This document shows positions 24,476 to 34,400 of a DNA stretch of 64,000 nt, piece by piece. The position numbers were made by a program, and so were the translations under genes. The notes beneath the pieces were generated by a model. It ran no database searches and had not been told where the DNA came from. It worked only from the letters and a program-made list of their open reading frames with translations. Origin of the DNA: Planctomycetota bacterium (lineage in GTDB: Bacteria; Planctomycetota; UBA1135; GCA-002686595); assembly GCA_012959525.1 (NCBI GenBank), contig DUDB01000051.1:60192-124191 (forward strand), read 5' to 3'. Each line of letters begins with the position of its first letter. The first letter of the stretch is position 1.

Positions 24476-26281
24476 ATGTCCGCCGCCCCCCACGACCTGC
24501 AGTCTTTTCTACGGCGTTTGCGCGCCGAAGGAGAGTTGGTTGAGGTCCACGCGGAGGTCGATTCAGATCTTGAGGTAGCAGAAATCCACCGCCGCGTGAT
24601 CGCCGCGAACGGCCCGGCCCTGCTCTTCACAAACGTACGCGGAGCAACCTTCCCCCTGGTCACCAATCTCTTCGGTACGGCGAGGAGAGTGAGTTCAGCT
24701 TTTGGGTCGCGGCCCGAAGAGACGATCGCCGCCGCAGCACAACTCCCTGAGACTCTGCTCCCACCGACTCCCGGCAAACTCATCGCTAAGCGCAAGCTCC
24801 TCACACGATTGGCCCGGGTCGGCTTGCGCAGGGGTCGAAAGGGGGCCGTGACCGAGGTTGTGAAGACCAAGCCCGACCTCGGATGTCTCCCCGCCCTGCG
24901 CACCTGGCAGCGCGACGGCGGACCATTCATCACCCTGCCGCTCGTTTACACCGAGCCGGCTGGCGGTGGGCCAAGCAATCTTGGCATGTACCGCGCTCAG
25001 GTGTTCGAAGACAACGCCGTGGGTCTGCATTTTCAGATTGGCAAAGGTGGCGGTTTCCACCTCAGCGACGCTCACGCGCAAGAGCGGCCCTTACCGGTCA
25101 ACTTGCACGTGGGTGGGCCCCCAGCGCTGATGCTCGCGGCCATTGCACCCCTGCCCGAAAATACCCCCGAAGTTCTGCTGGCCAGTCTGGCCCTTGGGAA
25201 GCGGCTGGCCATGTGCCGTAACCCTGCAGGCCCACTACCCCTTATCGCCGAGGCGGAGTTCTGCCTGGTGGGACAAATTCAGCCCGGGGCACGGCGGCCC
25301 GAAGGGCCCTTCGGAGACCACTACGGTTACTACTCAGAGCGTCATGACTACCCGTTCATGCACGTGGATGCGCTCCTTCACCGGCGCAACGCCGTCTTCC
25401 CAGCAACGGTGGTTGGCAAGCCGCGACAAGAAGATTTCTTTCTGGGGGACTACCTACAGGAGTTGCTCTCGCCGCTGTTCCCCGTGGTAATGCCCGCTGT
25501 CCGGGATCTCTGGAGCTACGGTGAAACCGGCTACCACTCCCTGTCCGCCGCCGTCGTTCGTGAACGGTACAAGCGTGAGGCCATGGCTTCTGCTTTCCGG
25601 ATTCTGGGCGAGGGGCAACTGTCGCTGACCAAGTTCCTGCTCGTCACCGATTGTCCGGTCGACCTACGGGATTTCCCTGCCACGCTGCGCCACGTCCTGT
25701 CCCGAGCCGATTTCCGAAGCGATCTGTTCATCTTCGCCAATCTCGCCATGGATTCCCTCGACTACGCGGGGGGCCAGGTGGGTGAAGGCTCTAAGGGGGT
25801 CTTGCTCGGGGTTGGTGAGCCGAGGCGGAACTTGCCGAAGGAGTTCAAGGGCAGCCCCAAGAAGCCCATCAAGGCCGTGCGGGTGTTCACAGACGGCTGC
25901 CTGGTGGTCGAAGGCCCGCCGCACGCCAAGGACCCGGAGGCCGCGGCGACCATCGCCAGGGACCCAGCCCTTGCCGATTGGCCCTTGGTGGTGCTCGTTG
26001 ACAGCGCCGAGCAAGCTGCCCGCAGCACGACGAATTTCCTCTGGACCACCTTTACCCGATTCGACCCCGCCAGCGACATCTACGCCTCCGCTGTGGAGCT
26101 GCTCCAGAACCACGCTTCGTTCACAGCGCCAATCGTGATCGACTCCCGCATGAAGGCCAGCTACCCCGAGGAGCTCTTCTGCGATGATTCAACGCACACG
26201 CTAGTGGCCAGCCGCTGGAAGGAGTACTTCCCGGGTGGAGGCGTGGAGATGGGGGATTCCGCACGCGGGCATCTGGACTAG
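24476..26281 (+). CDS. UbiD-family decarboxylase
   Basis: This 601-residue protein belongs to the prenylated-FMN-dependent UbiD (de)carboxylases. The N-terminal DLQSFLRRLRAEGELVEVHA and EVDSDLEVAEIHRRVIAANG are standard, and the RPEGPFGDHYGYYSERHDYP segment carries the active-site region, with the E-x-x-x-R-type network. HLVVERG-like text is replaced here by later residues such as SRADFRSDLFIFANLAMDSL. It resembles the long menaquinone/ubiquinone-type members (about 600 residues). No UbiX gene lies nearby, so the flavin prenyltransferase must be elsewhere. The stop overlaps the convergent kinase gene by four bases. Confidence 0.9.
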   Translation: MSAAPHDLQSFLRRLRAEGELVEVHAEVDSDLEVAEIHRRVIAANGPALLFTNVRGATFPLVTNLFGTARRVSSAFGSRPEETIAAAAQLPETLLPPTPGKLIAKRKLLTRLARVGLRRGRKGAVTEVVKTKPDLGCLPALRTWQRDGGPFITLPLVYTEPAGGGPSNLGMYRAQVFEDNAVGLHFQIGKGGGFHLSDAHAQERPLPVNLHVGGPPALMLAAIAPLPENTPEVLLASLALGKRLAMCRNPAGPLPLIAEAEFCLVGQIQPGARRPEGPFGDHYGYYSERHDYPFMHVDALLHRRNAVFPATVVGKPRQEDFFLGDYLQELLSPLFPVVMPAVRDLWSYGETGYHSLSAAVVRERYKREAMASAFRILGEGQLSLTKFLLVTDCPVDLRDFPATLRHVLSRADFRSDLFIFANLAMDSLDYAGGQVGEGSKGVLLGVGEPRRNLPKEFKGSPKKPIKAVRVFTDGCLVVEGPPHAKDPEAAATIARDPALADWPLVVLVDSAEQAARSTTNFLWTTFTRFDPASDIYASAVELLQNHASFTAPIVIDSRMKASYPEELFCDDSTHTLVASRWKEYFPGGGVEMGDSARGHLD

Positions 26282-27363
26282 CGCACGGCCATGCGCTCCT
26301 GGTAGCGCTCCATTTCCTCGACCATGCGAAACTGCACGCGGGCGCGGTCCAAGTTCTGGCCAGTGCGGTCAATCTTGAAGTAGACGTCACCCGAGAGATG
26401 GTCTGCCAAGAACCGCATTCCAATAGTGAGGGTCACGAGGCGCGCGGAGAATGGCATCAACTCACGCTCCCTAGGGGTGAGGAAATCGGCTGTGCTATCC
26501 AAGTAGCCCGCAACGAGGGCGTCGTAGAGGTCGAGGTCCACGCCGGCCCGATCGGTCTTCTGCTCATCCTCGTCACAGGTAGCCGCTGTGAATCGCACCA
26601 AATCGCCAAAGTCATACAACGAGTACCCGGGCATGCAGGTGTCAAGGTCAACTACACAGCGCGCATTCCCCGTGTCTTTGTCGAACAAGACGTTGTTCAG
26701 CTTGGTGTCACCATGGACCACCCGAGCGGGGAACTCGCTGGCAGCCAGGCAGGCCTCGATAACCCCCACCTCAGATGCGTGTGCATCCACAAACTCCAAT
26801 TCACTTCGGCAGGTAGAAACGCGCCCCATGACATCGGCCTCACGGGCATCTTCAAGCTGTTCGAGCCGGTGAGTGGAACTGAAGAACCTGGGCAGGGTCT
26901 CCCGCAAGTCTGTGGCGTTGAGCCCCAGGAGTCGGGCCTGAAAGCCCCCGAAGGCGCGCGCGGCCTCAAACGCTCGCTCCGTTGAATCGCATCGATCGAA
27001 AGACTGGGTATTGTCGATGTACTCGTAGGTGCGCCAGGGTCCAGACGAGTGCTGCAGAAACGGATGCCCCTCGCAAGTGGGCACCAGACGTAGGACTGCC
27101 ATGCCCCCCGAGTGATCCTTCACGCCGGCCTGCAAGTGCTGCGTCACCAGTTCGATGTTGTGCATCAGGCCTGGAATGTCTGTGAACACACGATTGTTCA
27201 TCCGCTGGTGTATGTAGCGCCGCTGCTCGGCACCACAGGTCCAGGTGGACACGTAGGTGTCGTGTATGTGGCCCCGCGCGTGGGCGCGCAAGCCCACGAA
27301 CTCGCCCTCCGTGGCGAATTGCCTGGCGGCATGTTCAGGGCCGGCGGTCGAGTCGGGGGTCAA
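26278..27363 (-). CDS. Phosphotransferase, N-acetylhexosamine 1-kinase (NahK)-like
   Basis: This 361-residue protein has the aminoglycoside-phosphotransferase/choline-kinase fold. ARGHIHDTYVST and YIHQRMNNRVFTDIPGLMHN closely follow the pattern seen in NahK-like anomeric sugar kinases ('GlINdTY', 'yILQriN..vF.dp..lm.Ni'). The catalytic loop is VVHGDTKLNNVLFD and the metal-binding DxD motif is VVDLDTCMPGYSLYDFGDLV. A role in hexosamine salvage is inferred from this resemblance only; neighbours are not sugar-catabolic. Confidence 0.8.
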   Translation of the reverse strand: MTPDSTAGPEHAARQFATEGEFVGLRAHARGHIHDTYVSTWTCGAEQRRYIHQRMNNRVFTDIPGLMHNIELVTQHLQAGVKDHSGGMAVLRLVPTCEGHPFLQHSSGPWRTYEYIDNTQSFDRCDSTERAFEAARAFGGFQARLLGLNATDLRETLPRFFSSTHRLEQLEDAREADVMGRVSTCRSELEFVDAHASEVGVIEACLAASEFPARVVHGDTKLNNVLFDKDTGNARCVVDLDTCMPGYSLYDFGDLVRFTAATCDEDEQKTDRAGVDLDLYDALVAGYLDSTADFLTPRERELMPFSARLVTLTIGMRFLADHLSGDVYFKIDRTGQNLDRARVQFRMVEEMERYQERMAVR

Positions 27364-27429
27364 ACTTGTTCCTTCGCCTTCGCGCGGTGTTTCAGAGCAT
27401 GGCGTCTGGGCTCTTATCCATCGAGGCAG

Positions 27430-27777
27430 CTATTGCGCGTCGGGATAGGGAAGTCCAGGTTCCCCGAAGTTTACGTGAAAATGAAGATGCTTGGAGTCTT
27501 GGTACTGCCCGAGATTCGTCAGAACTCGCGCCCCCCCGTGCTCCAAATTCACTTTCGCCGCCACGTGGCGCACGACGGCCATGAGCTCTATCAGGAGGCT
27601 GGGGTCACAATCACCCAGATCCGTGAGTGAAGGCGCGTGCGCCTTCGTAATCACAACAATGTGCACCGGCCAAAACGGGCGTGTGTGGTGGAACGCGAGC
27701 ACGTCGTCCGTCTCCAGGACAACCTCAACCGGCGTCCTTCCGCTCAGCACTTGTTCACAGTAGAAGTCGTCTGACAT
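27430..27777 (-). CDS. HIT-family protein
   Basis: This 115-residue histidine-triad nucleotide hydrolase begins MSDDFYCEQVLSG from the ATG at 27777; the upstream frame extension is not needed. The catalytic triad is HLHFHVNFGEPG near the C terminus, and VLAFHHTRPFWPVHIVVITK forms the usual N-terminal strand pair. Such proteins cleave nucleoside phosphoramidates or dinucleoside polyphosphates. The active-site histidines are all present. It is divergent from the porin gene at 27839. Confidence 0.88.
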   Translation of the reverse strand: MSDDFYCEQVLSGRTPVEVVLETDDVLAFHHTRPFWPVHIVVITKAHAPSLTDLGDCDPSLLIELMAVVRHVAAKVNLEHGGARVLTNLGQYQDSKHLHFHVNFGEPGLPYPDAQ

Positions 27778-27838
27778 GTAGTGGCGTTGGGCTTCCCGGC
27801 TAACGAAAGCTAGCCGGATACGAATAGAATCGCCGTCG

Positions 27839-28999
27839 ATGTTCCTCGTTGCCAGCATTGCCCTCTCGTTTGTTGCACAAGAGCCTCCCGCCGAACCCGG
27901 GGGCTCCTTTTTCTATCGCGACGGCCTCTGGGCAGAGGGGCCGGAGGGCCTCCCCCGGGCCCGGCTGAGAGGACGATGGATGCACGATTGGGGGGATCTC
28001 GACCCCAATTGGCGTGACGACCCGGGTGAGTCGGACCAAACTCGGCGCCTTCGACTGCTCTTACAAGGAGAGTGGAGCCCACAACTTGCGTTCAAGACCC
28101 AAGGCGAGTTCAAGGGAGGAGACCCGAGTCTGCTGGAGTGGTGGCTTGACTGGAGAAGCCCAGCGCAACCTGACGTTCGCGTCGGGCATTTTCGCGAACC
28201 GTTCGGTTTGGATGCACGCACGTCTTCGGCGCATCTGACCTTTGTAGAGCGCGCCTCGCCCACACAGGCGCTTACCTTTGGCCGCAATCGGGGGGTGGAG
28301 GTCCACAGGGCGGGCTCCTCCCTTAGTTGGGAGGCGGGGGTGTTTCAGGAATCGGCCGGCACGGCAGACGAAGGTCTGCTGAACAATAAGGCCATCACGG
28401 GCCGAGTGGTCTGGTTGCCCTTAGGAAGCGTCGAGGGTGAAGAGCTGCTGCACCTCGGCCTATCAGCTACTTACCGGGATACCCAAGCGGACGGGGTCCG
28501 CCTTGCGGCCGATCCTGAGGTTCACCTCGCACGCAATGGGGTGGACACGGGCCTCGTCCCAGCGAACAGCATCGCAGGCCTAGTCCTCGAAGGCGCCTGG
28601 CAACGGAAAGCGCTCGCCATGCAGACCGAGCTATTCTTCGCAAGCCTCGAGCAGGCCAATGGGCCCCATGCCGCACTTCATGGCGGCTACCTACAGGCCA
28701 GCACGATCTTGACCGGAGAGCGGCGAAGGTACCGCGGCTCCACCCACTCGGTGGGCCGGCTGCCGGTGTCGCACCCAGCCCTGGGCGGCGGGGGGTTCGG
28801 GGCCTGGGAGCTGGGTGTTCGCTACTCCCAGACAGACCTCCGCGATGGCTACGTTGATGGCGGAGTGATGAACAACGTCACCCTTGGTATCACCTGGCAC
28901 CTCAACTCCGATACTCGATGGATGGTGAATCACGTACGGACTTCCAGTGACGGAGAGCGTGCCGGCCTGCTGCTGATACGGCTGCACTTGGGGTTTTGA
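27839..28999 (+). CDS. Phosphate-selective-type outer-membrane porin (OprO/OprP family)
   Basis: This 386-residue protein starts with a short hydrophobic leader (MFLVASIALSFVAQEPPA) and continues as an amphipathic beta-strand pattern to a C terminus ending in phenylalanine (LLLIRLHLGF), the usual outer-membrane barrel signature. RLRLLLQGEWSPQLAFKTQG, DVRVGHFREPFGLDART and TFGRNRGVEVH follow Porin_O_P family positions. That implies a cell envelope with an outer membrane. The solute is not predictable. Confidence 0.85.
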   Translation: MFLVASIALSFVAQEPPAEPGGSFFYRDGLWAEGPEGLPRARLRGRWMHDWGDLDPNWRDDPGESDQTRRLRLLLQGEWSPQLAFKTQGEFKGGDPSLLEWWLDWRSPAQPDVRVGHFREPFGLDARTSSAHLTFVERASPTQALTFGRNRGVEVHRAGSSLSWEAGVFQESAGTADEGLLNNKAITGRVVWLPLGSVEGEELLHLGLSATYRDTQADGVRLAADPEVHLARNGVDTGLVPANSIAGLVLEGAWQRKALAMQTELFFASLEQANGPHAALHGGYLQASTILTGERRRYRGSTHSVGRLPVSHPALGGGGFGAWELGVRYSQTDLRDGYVDGGVMNNVTLGITWHLNSDTRWMVNHVRTSSDGERAGLLLIRLHLGF

Positions 29000-29014
29000 C
29001 CCCTGTGAAGATTG

Positions 29015-30127
29015 TTAGCCGTCGCTGCGGAAACCGTAAAACTCGGGCCTGTCGAGCTCAGGGGTGGCCCCGGGTCGGATCATGAGTGTCCGCACGGCCC
29101 ACAAATCCCTGAAGATCCGGTAGCGCAGAGCGGTCTCGTCGAGATACTTGACCCCTTCGCTTCCGCCCGTTCCCGTCCGAGAGCCGATGATCCTCTCCAC
29201 CATCCGCGCGTGGCGCTGGCGGAAAATGAGGAACCGCTGCTCGACCCTTATCAACTCATTGAGCACCTCTCGGGGCCAAGCCAGAAGGGGAAGCTCTCGA
29301 TAGGTCTCGATGAAGACCATCGCTGCGCGAACGCGCGCGATGCGGGCCCCGCCTTCATCCTCTGAGGGCCGCAGAAACTCCTCTGCAGACTTGGCTTCCC
29401 ACCGATAGCGGTTCTCCAAGTCCTCATGAGCCGTGTTGCCCTGCATGATGGCCTTGGAGTGTTCGAGGTTTGCTTCGACCTCGCTTCGATGAGCCGCAAG
29501 ATAGCGGGAGATAAATCTCTCCAGGGCCACTTCGGCATCGGGGTCGTCGTGCGCGACTCCGTCAATCGGCGTACGTAGCAGCCAAGACTCGATGGCGCTC
29601 CTGAGGCTCGGACCATCCTTCATTTGATCCGCGACGCGCTTATATGCGGGGCCTTCTGATCCGTCGGCCTCGCGCAGGATGTTCATGTGCCAGTCCTTGT
29701 CCCCTAGGGGAACGCGGTCCTTATCGTCGAGCCCGAATAGGACTTCGATCTGGCGCATTTGCGCACTCTGCCCCCCACTGGCCGGGAGGAGCTTCTTGCG
29801 GAATTCCAAATACTCCCGCGTGGGCAAGGTTTCCATGACCCGGAAGTGGTCGGCCGCCACCGACAGAATGGTGCTGATCCGACGTAAGCTCGCGACAGCC
29901 CCCGAGAGTTCCTGCTCTTGTACAAGGCCCTTCCCAAAGAGGTCCCGTGCCGAGTTGAGCTCTCGCAGGACGAGTTGAAACCACAGCTCAAAAATCTGAT
30001 GGACGGTGATGAAGAGGACTTCATCGTTGCTGGGAGTCGCAACCTCTTCGGGAAGCCCGTCCTGCAAGGACAGGAGGTCCTCGACATGGATGTAGTCCCA
30101 GTAGCTTGTCGGTCGGGGAGTGGTCAT
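29015..30127 (-). CDS. Tryptophan 2,3-dioxygenase family haem protein
   Basis: This haem enzyme opens the indole ring of L-tryptophan to N-formylkynurenine. From the ATG at 30127 it has 370 residues, longer than the 280-residue compact bacterial forms and close to eukaryotic length. SYWDYIHVEDLLSLQDG, DEVLFITVHQIFELWFQLVL and REYLEFRKKLLPASGGQSAQ match substrate-site segments. RHARMVERIIGSRTGTGGSE (about 305-324) carries the proximal haem histidine and the GTGGS loop. No other kynurenine-pathway gene is adjacent. Confidence 0.92.
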   Translation of the reverse strand: MTTPRPTSYWDYIHVEDLLSLQDGLPEEVATPSNDEVLFITVHQIFELWFQLVLRELNSARDLFGKGLVQEQELSGAVASLRRISTILSVAADHFRVMETLPTREYLEFRKKLLPASGGQSAQMRQIEVLFGLDDKDRVPLGDKDWHMNILREADGSEGPAYKRVADQMKDGPSLRSAIESWLLRTPIDGVAHDDPDAEVALERFISRYLAAHRSEVEANLEHSKAIMQGNTAHEDLENRYRWEAKSAEEFLRPSEDEGGARIARVRAAMVFIETYRELPLLAWPREVLNELIRVEQRFLIFRQRHARMVERIIGSRTGTGGSEGVKYLDETALRYRIFRDLWAVRTLMIRPGATPELDRPEFYGFRSDG

Positions 30128-30229
30128 GGTTGCTGGTGTCGCGGTCTCAAGGATCCGCGCCAGCATAGAGAGCCCAGTCTCCGGCGACCACCGCCACCGT
30201 GCCTAAGCCCTTCGGCCCCCGGGGGGGTA

Positions 30230-31348
30230 CTAGCTCTCCAAGCCCCTCTGCAGCTCGATGGATGCAGGAGAGGTGTCGAATCCATGGGGGCTGGGCTGCA
30301 TGGACAGAGGGTAGTCCCCCCAGCCCTCACCTGCGGCCCACCATGCAGCCGGCACTTCAGCCTTGTCTAGAGCGTCCAGGAAGCCAGGCAGCAAGTGTGA
30401 CCACATTTCGGATTGAACCGGGAGACCAAACTCCCCCAGAAAGCCCTTGGCCCGGTTTTCACTCAGCCAGGTCAGGAAGGGCTCCAGCCGCGCTGTGGGC
30501 CGGGCAGGCAGTGTCGGGTCGCGCTCGAGCTCCTCTTCATAGGAGAGTTCGTATTCACCTGAGCCATCGTGGTCAAAGTAGCAGTGCGCCTCGTAGATAA
30601 CCGGCCCCTTGCGTTCGCTTATCCACGGGCGGCTCGGATTGACCTGATTCCAATGCATGGAGCTCGCCCAACGGTCGCCCGAGACGTACAAGGCCGTGTC
30701 ATCACCACAGGCTCGGATTGCCTCGGCGGCCGCAGTCGAGGCCTCCACCCAGACGCCGGGACCCAGGTCATGGGGTTCGTTCATCAATCCGTAGCCCGCG
30801 ATTTCTGGAAGACCGCACAGGGCATAAGAGATGCGGGCCCAAAGGTCTGCAAAGTCGTCCTTGGTCAGGGGTACCCAACCATTGTGATCTTTCTCGAGCT
30901 GGCACTCGACGGGGCCGCTATCCAGTGCGCGCACGTAGCGCCCATAGTTGTGGAGATCCAAGATGATCTTGCCCTCAACCCTCGACGCAAGGTTGGCCTG
31001 GAAGCGTATCTGCTGGACGGCATCGGGGTCCAACGGAGCGCCAAGCACGGGCTGAATGCGCTCCCACCGGAACGGTACCCTGAAGGTCTTGAACCCCTGA
31101 TCTGCCAGCAGGTCATACGTGCGAGCGCGAGTCTGTATGTAGTCGCGACCGATCTTGCCCGGGTGCTCGGCGCAAAACCCGGGCAGCAGAGTTCCAAACT
31201 CCAAGCCCGCGATGTTCATCGCTCTCGGCTGAGGCTCAACCGTCTTGCGAGTTGAAGTGGGCCGGGGCTGAAGACGAGGCTCCTCCCTTGAAACGGAGGG
31301 GCGGCGGCTTCTGAGGCCTCGTTGGGGATCGGAAGGGGCGGGGTCCAT
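30230..31348 (-). CDS. Glycoside hydrolase family 5 (cellulase-like) protein, no signal peptide seen
   Basis: This is a TIM-barrel beta-glycosidase of 372 residues if started at 31348. The acid/base glutamate is in GLMNEPHDLG (E190) and the nucleophile glutamate is in GFLGEFGLPV (about E302). ILDLHNYGRY and IYEAHCYFDHDGSGEYELSY are further conserved blocks. The first 43 residues are Arg/Pro/Ser-rich with no hydrophobic core; starting at the ATG at 31219 would begin exactly at the domain. It is a paralogue of the GH5 at 38590. It lies 58 bases downstream of the synthase gene, so it is probably in the same operon and may trim or check the polymer, as BcsZ does in cellulose operons. Confidence 0.88.
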   Translation of the reverse strand: MDPAPSDPQRGLRSRRPSVSREEPRLQPRPTSTRKTVEPQPRAMNIAGLEFGTLLPGFCAEHPGKIGRDYIQTRARTYDLLADQGFKTFRVPFRWERIQPVLGAPLDPDAVQQIRFQANLASRVEGKIILDLHNYGRYVRALDSGPVECQLEKDHNGWVPLTKDDFADLWARISYALCGLPEIAGYGLMNEPHDLGPGVWVEASTAAAEAIRACGDDTALYVSGDRWASSMHWNQVNPSRPWISERKGPVIYEAHCYFDHDGSGEYELSYEEELERDPTLPARPTARLEPFLTWLSENRAKGFLGEFGLPVQSEMWSHLLPGFLDALDKAEVPAAWWAAGEGWGDYPLSMQPSPHGFDTSPASIELQRGLES

Positions 31349-31406
31349 CTCTGGGCTATCGGCAAATCAGGTTATCAGCTTGAGGCTCCCCCGCGGGAGT
31401 GCTCCA

Positions 31407-34400
31407 TCAATAGCGGGTACTGCCGCTGCGACCCTTCTCTCTGGCCTCAGAGAGGAGAGCCCGATAGTGGTGTTGGGCCTCGGAGTGCCTGCCTGCAGAG
31501 CTGAGCGCATCGGCGAGACGCATTCTCAGTCCCCGATTATCGGGGTTTTCCTTCACTGCGGCATGCAGCATGTCCAGTGAACTCGTGAAGTCCCCGACAA
31601 GGGTCAAGGCCGTGGCCAGACGCCCCGCGATGTCCAAACTCGGAGGCTCGGCGGCGCGGTTGTACAGGCTGACCATCCACATCAGGCGCCGGGTGTCGCT
31701 GTCCGTGCGTCGCTCCGCACCCAAGAAAGCGTCCAGGAAACCTGCGAGGAGACGCCAATCGTCGTTGCCCTCATCGATCATATGCCCGTATTCCACAAGC
31801 GACAGGTCGGCTTCACCGGCCCAGGTCATGGTCTCGGCCAGCGAGATGCGAATGTCCACGTCGTAGGGGTTCTGAGCCAGCAACTCGCGGTAGATGCGCT
31901 CGGCCTCGTCGTAACGCTTCTCCCAGGTAAGCAGCTCGGCCAACTTCATCTGGTATCCACGGTCGCTCGGGTTCTCCTGCAACAACTCGCGGATCAGTTT
32001 TTCCGCTGCCCCGAAGTCTTCCAGCGCTGAGTAGATGGCCACCAACTCCATGCGCACAGTCAAGTCCTGGGGGATTGCCGCGTATTGCCGGAGGGCCTCA
32101 TCGGGTAGACCAACCTGAAGTAGGAGGCCGGCGTACTCCTTGCGCGTTGGAATGTCGTCGGGGAACAGGGCCAAGGCACGCCGGAACCGATCAAGGGCGG
32201 CGAAGGCATCCCCGGACGCCAGGGTGTTCCGAGCTTGCAGCACCTGGAACGTCAAGAGGTCGGTGGGGTCGGCGCCGTCTTTGCTGATGCGAGACACCCA
32301 GTACTGACAGATGTCCTCGGATTCTCGATAGCGGGCCGCGAGGGTCAAGGCGCTCGCCAAGGCCATTCCCATGTCCGCATCATCGGGGCTTTGGGACGAC
32401 AAGATTCGGCAGACACGCACAAGCTCTGGGAAGCGCTTGCTCTCCTCCAACGCATCCTTCAAGAGCAACAGGCGCCTCTTGTCAGGGAGGTCATCCGCCA
32501 GAGTTTCGGTGAAAATCCGGTCCAGATCCTCCGTATTGACCGTCTCCATACGCATGGCCAACTCTCGCGTGGATCCGGCCAAGAGCAGGTCGTCGTCGTG
32601 GACCTGACGGAATACGCCAATCGCCACTGGCGAGAAGATTGCCACGGCCAACGCGCCGGCCAGGACGGGGCGTGAGAATGGACGCCGCGGACGCTCGTGC
32701 TCGAGGTTCAACCCAGATCTCAGGCTGGGTTGGCCGCCCAAATCAAGGAGAGACTGCAACAGGCTGCGGCCCTGGTCCTCAAATCCATCAAAGGTGAAGA
32801 CGTACTCTGACACCCGGTGCGGTGGTCCCGTGATGACGCGCGAGACGGTGGACCGTGCCTTGACCTTGATCGGACCAATCGGGCTCACGATCTCAGCATC
32901 GAAGACGCTGCCGTCCTCAATGGGCTTGGCCATGATACAGCGCATGGCACGAATGCTCAGGTCACGGGTGGTGCAATGCACCTCTTCGTCTCCCATTCGC
33001 ATGATGACGGGCAGCTTGAATTCTTCGCGGGAGACCTCGCGATCCGAGAGGTGTCCACGGACGCGGACTCCGGTCTTGCGGTTGCGTTCGAAGACGGAGT
33101 ACCACGGAGCCACGGCGAAACGCTGGGCGATGCGACTCGCAGCATCCAGAGCCTCCGGCGTCGGATCAACAAACTCCAAGCCATAGCGATACAGGTTGGG
33201 TGCTTGGGCACCCCGGTGTGCTTCACCCTCCCTGTGAGCCGCATAGCGGATTACGGCTTCGGCCTTCATACGGTCGCCGTTCACGATGACCTCCACGAGT
33301 CCGCGCACGTTCGTGGGCAGACTTGAGTAGGCCACAATGCCCAGGCCCGAATCACTCAGGTCCGTCGTGACGCCAATTCCTTCATAGGTCTTGCCCTCGT
33401 TATTCTTGAACTCATAGCGCACGGGCAAGTTCAAACGGTGGCGGTAGATAGCGCGCTTGGAGGCCGGGGCCATGGCACAGCGCAGGTAGGCCACGGCATA
33501 GCGCGAGTGATGCAGGATCAGGAAGGTGGCGATGCCCAAGCCGACCAAGTCGAGCTGAGGGTCGAACAGCAAGTGCCGCACCCATCCATACACCAGGCTG
33601 CACCACAGAGCAGAAAGCAGCAGGACCTGAGGCAGGATGTGGGGAACGGTCGAACCTTGACGGCCCCCACGCTTGTGCGTCACGACGAACTTGGCTTTCT
33701 GCTTGGTGAAGATCGCCCTCCACGTCGAACGCATCTGTGTCCAGAAATTCGCCATGTTGAAGAACTCGATCAGGTCGTAGTTCGTATACCCGCGGTAGAT
33801 CACCCGCAAGGTCAACATCATGCTGCCCAGGTAGGTCAGGAAAACGACCGCCAACGTAGGGGTGATTTCGGCCACAGGCGCCACACCAGAAAGCAGCATG
33901 AGCACGGGCGTCAGGTAGAGGGCCAAGCGCGGCACACCTCCAGCCCAGTGGATGATGGACGCGAAGTAGGTCAGGCGCTGCCCCATGCTCAGACCACGGA
34001 TGGTCAGGGGGTTGTCATACCGAAGTATGGAGAGGTTGCCTTCAGCCCACCGCAGACGCTGAGAGTGGTAGGTCGTCACATCTGACGCACCCTGGCCAGC
34101 GATCAAGCGCTCACTCACGTAGACCGTGCGCCATCCGTGGGCAGACATGCGAATACCCGTGTGCATGTCCTCGGTGATCGTCTCGGTTGCGATGTAGCCT
34201 ACTTCCTGGAGAGCCTTACGGCGGAAGATGGCCGCGCTGCCTGCGAAGATGACGGAGTTGGTAGCGTTGCGTCCAGGCTGAATGACCTTGTAAAACAGGA
34301 GGCCCTCATCCCAGAAGCGGCCTTTCTCATAGTTGACGCGTCCTTGGAACGTGTCGAAGTTCGAGAAGGCGTGTGGGGACTGAACCATGCCCACTTCCTC

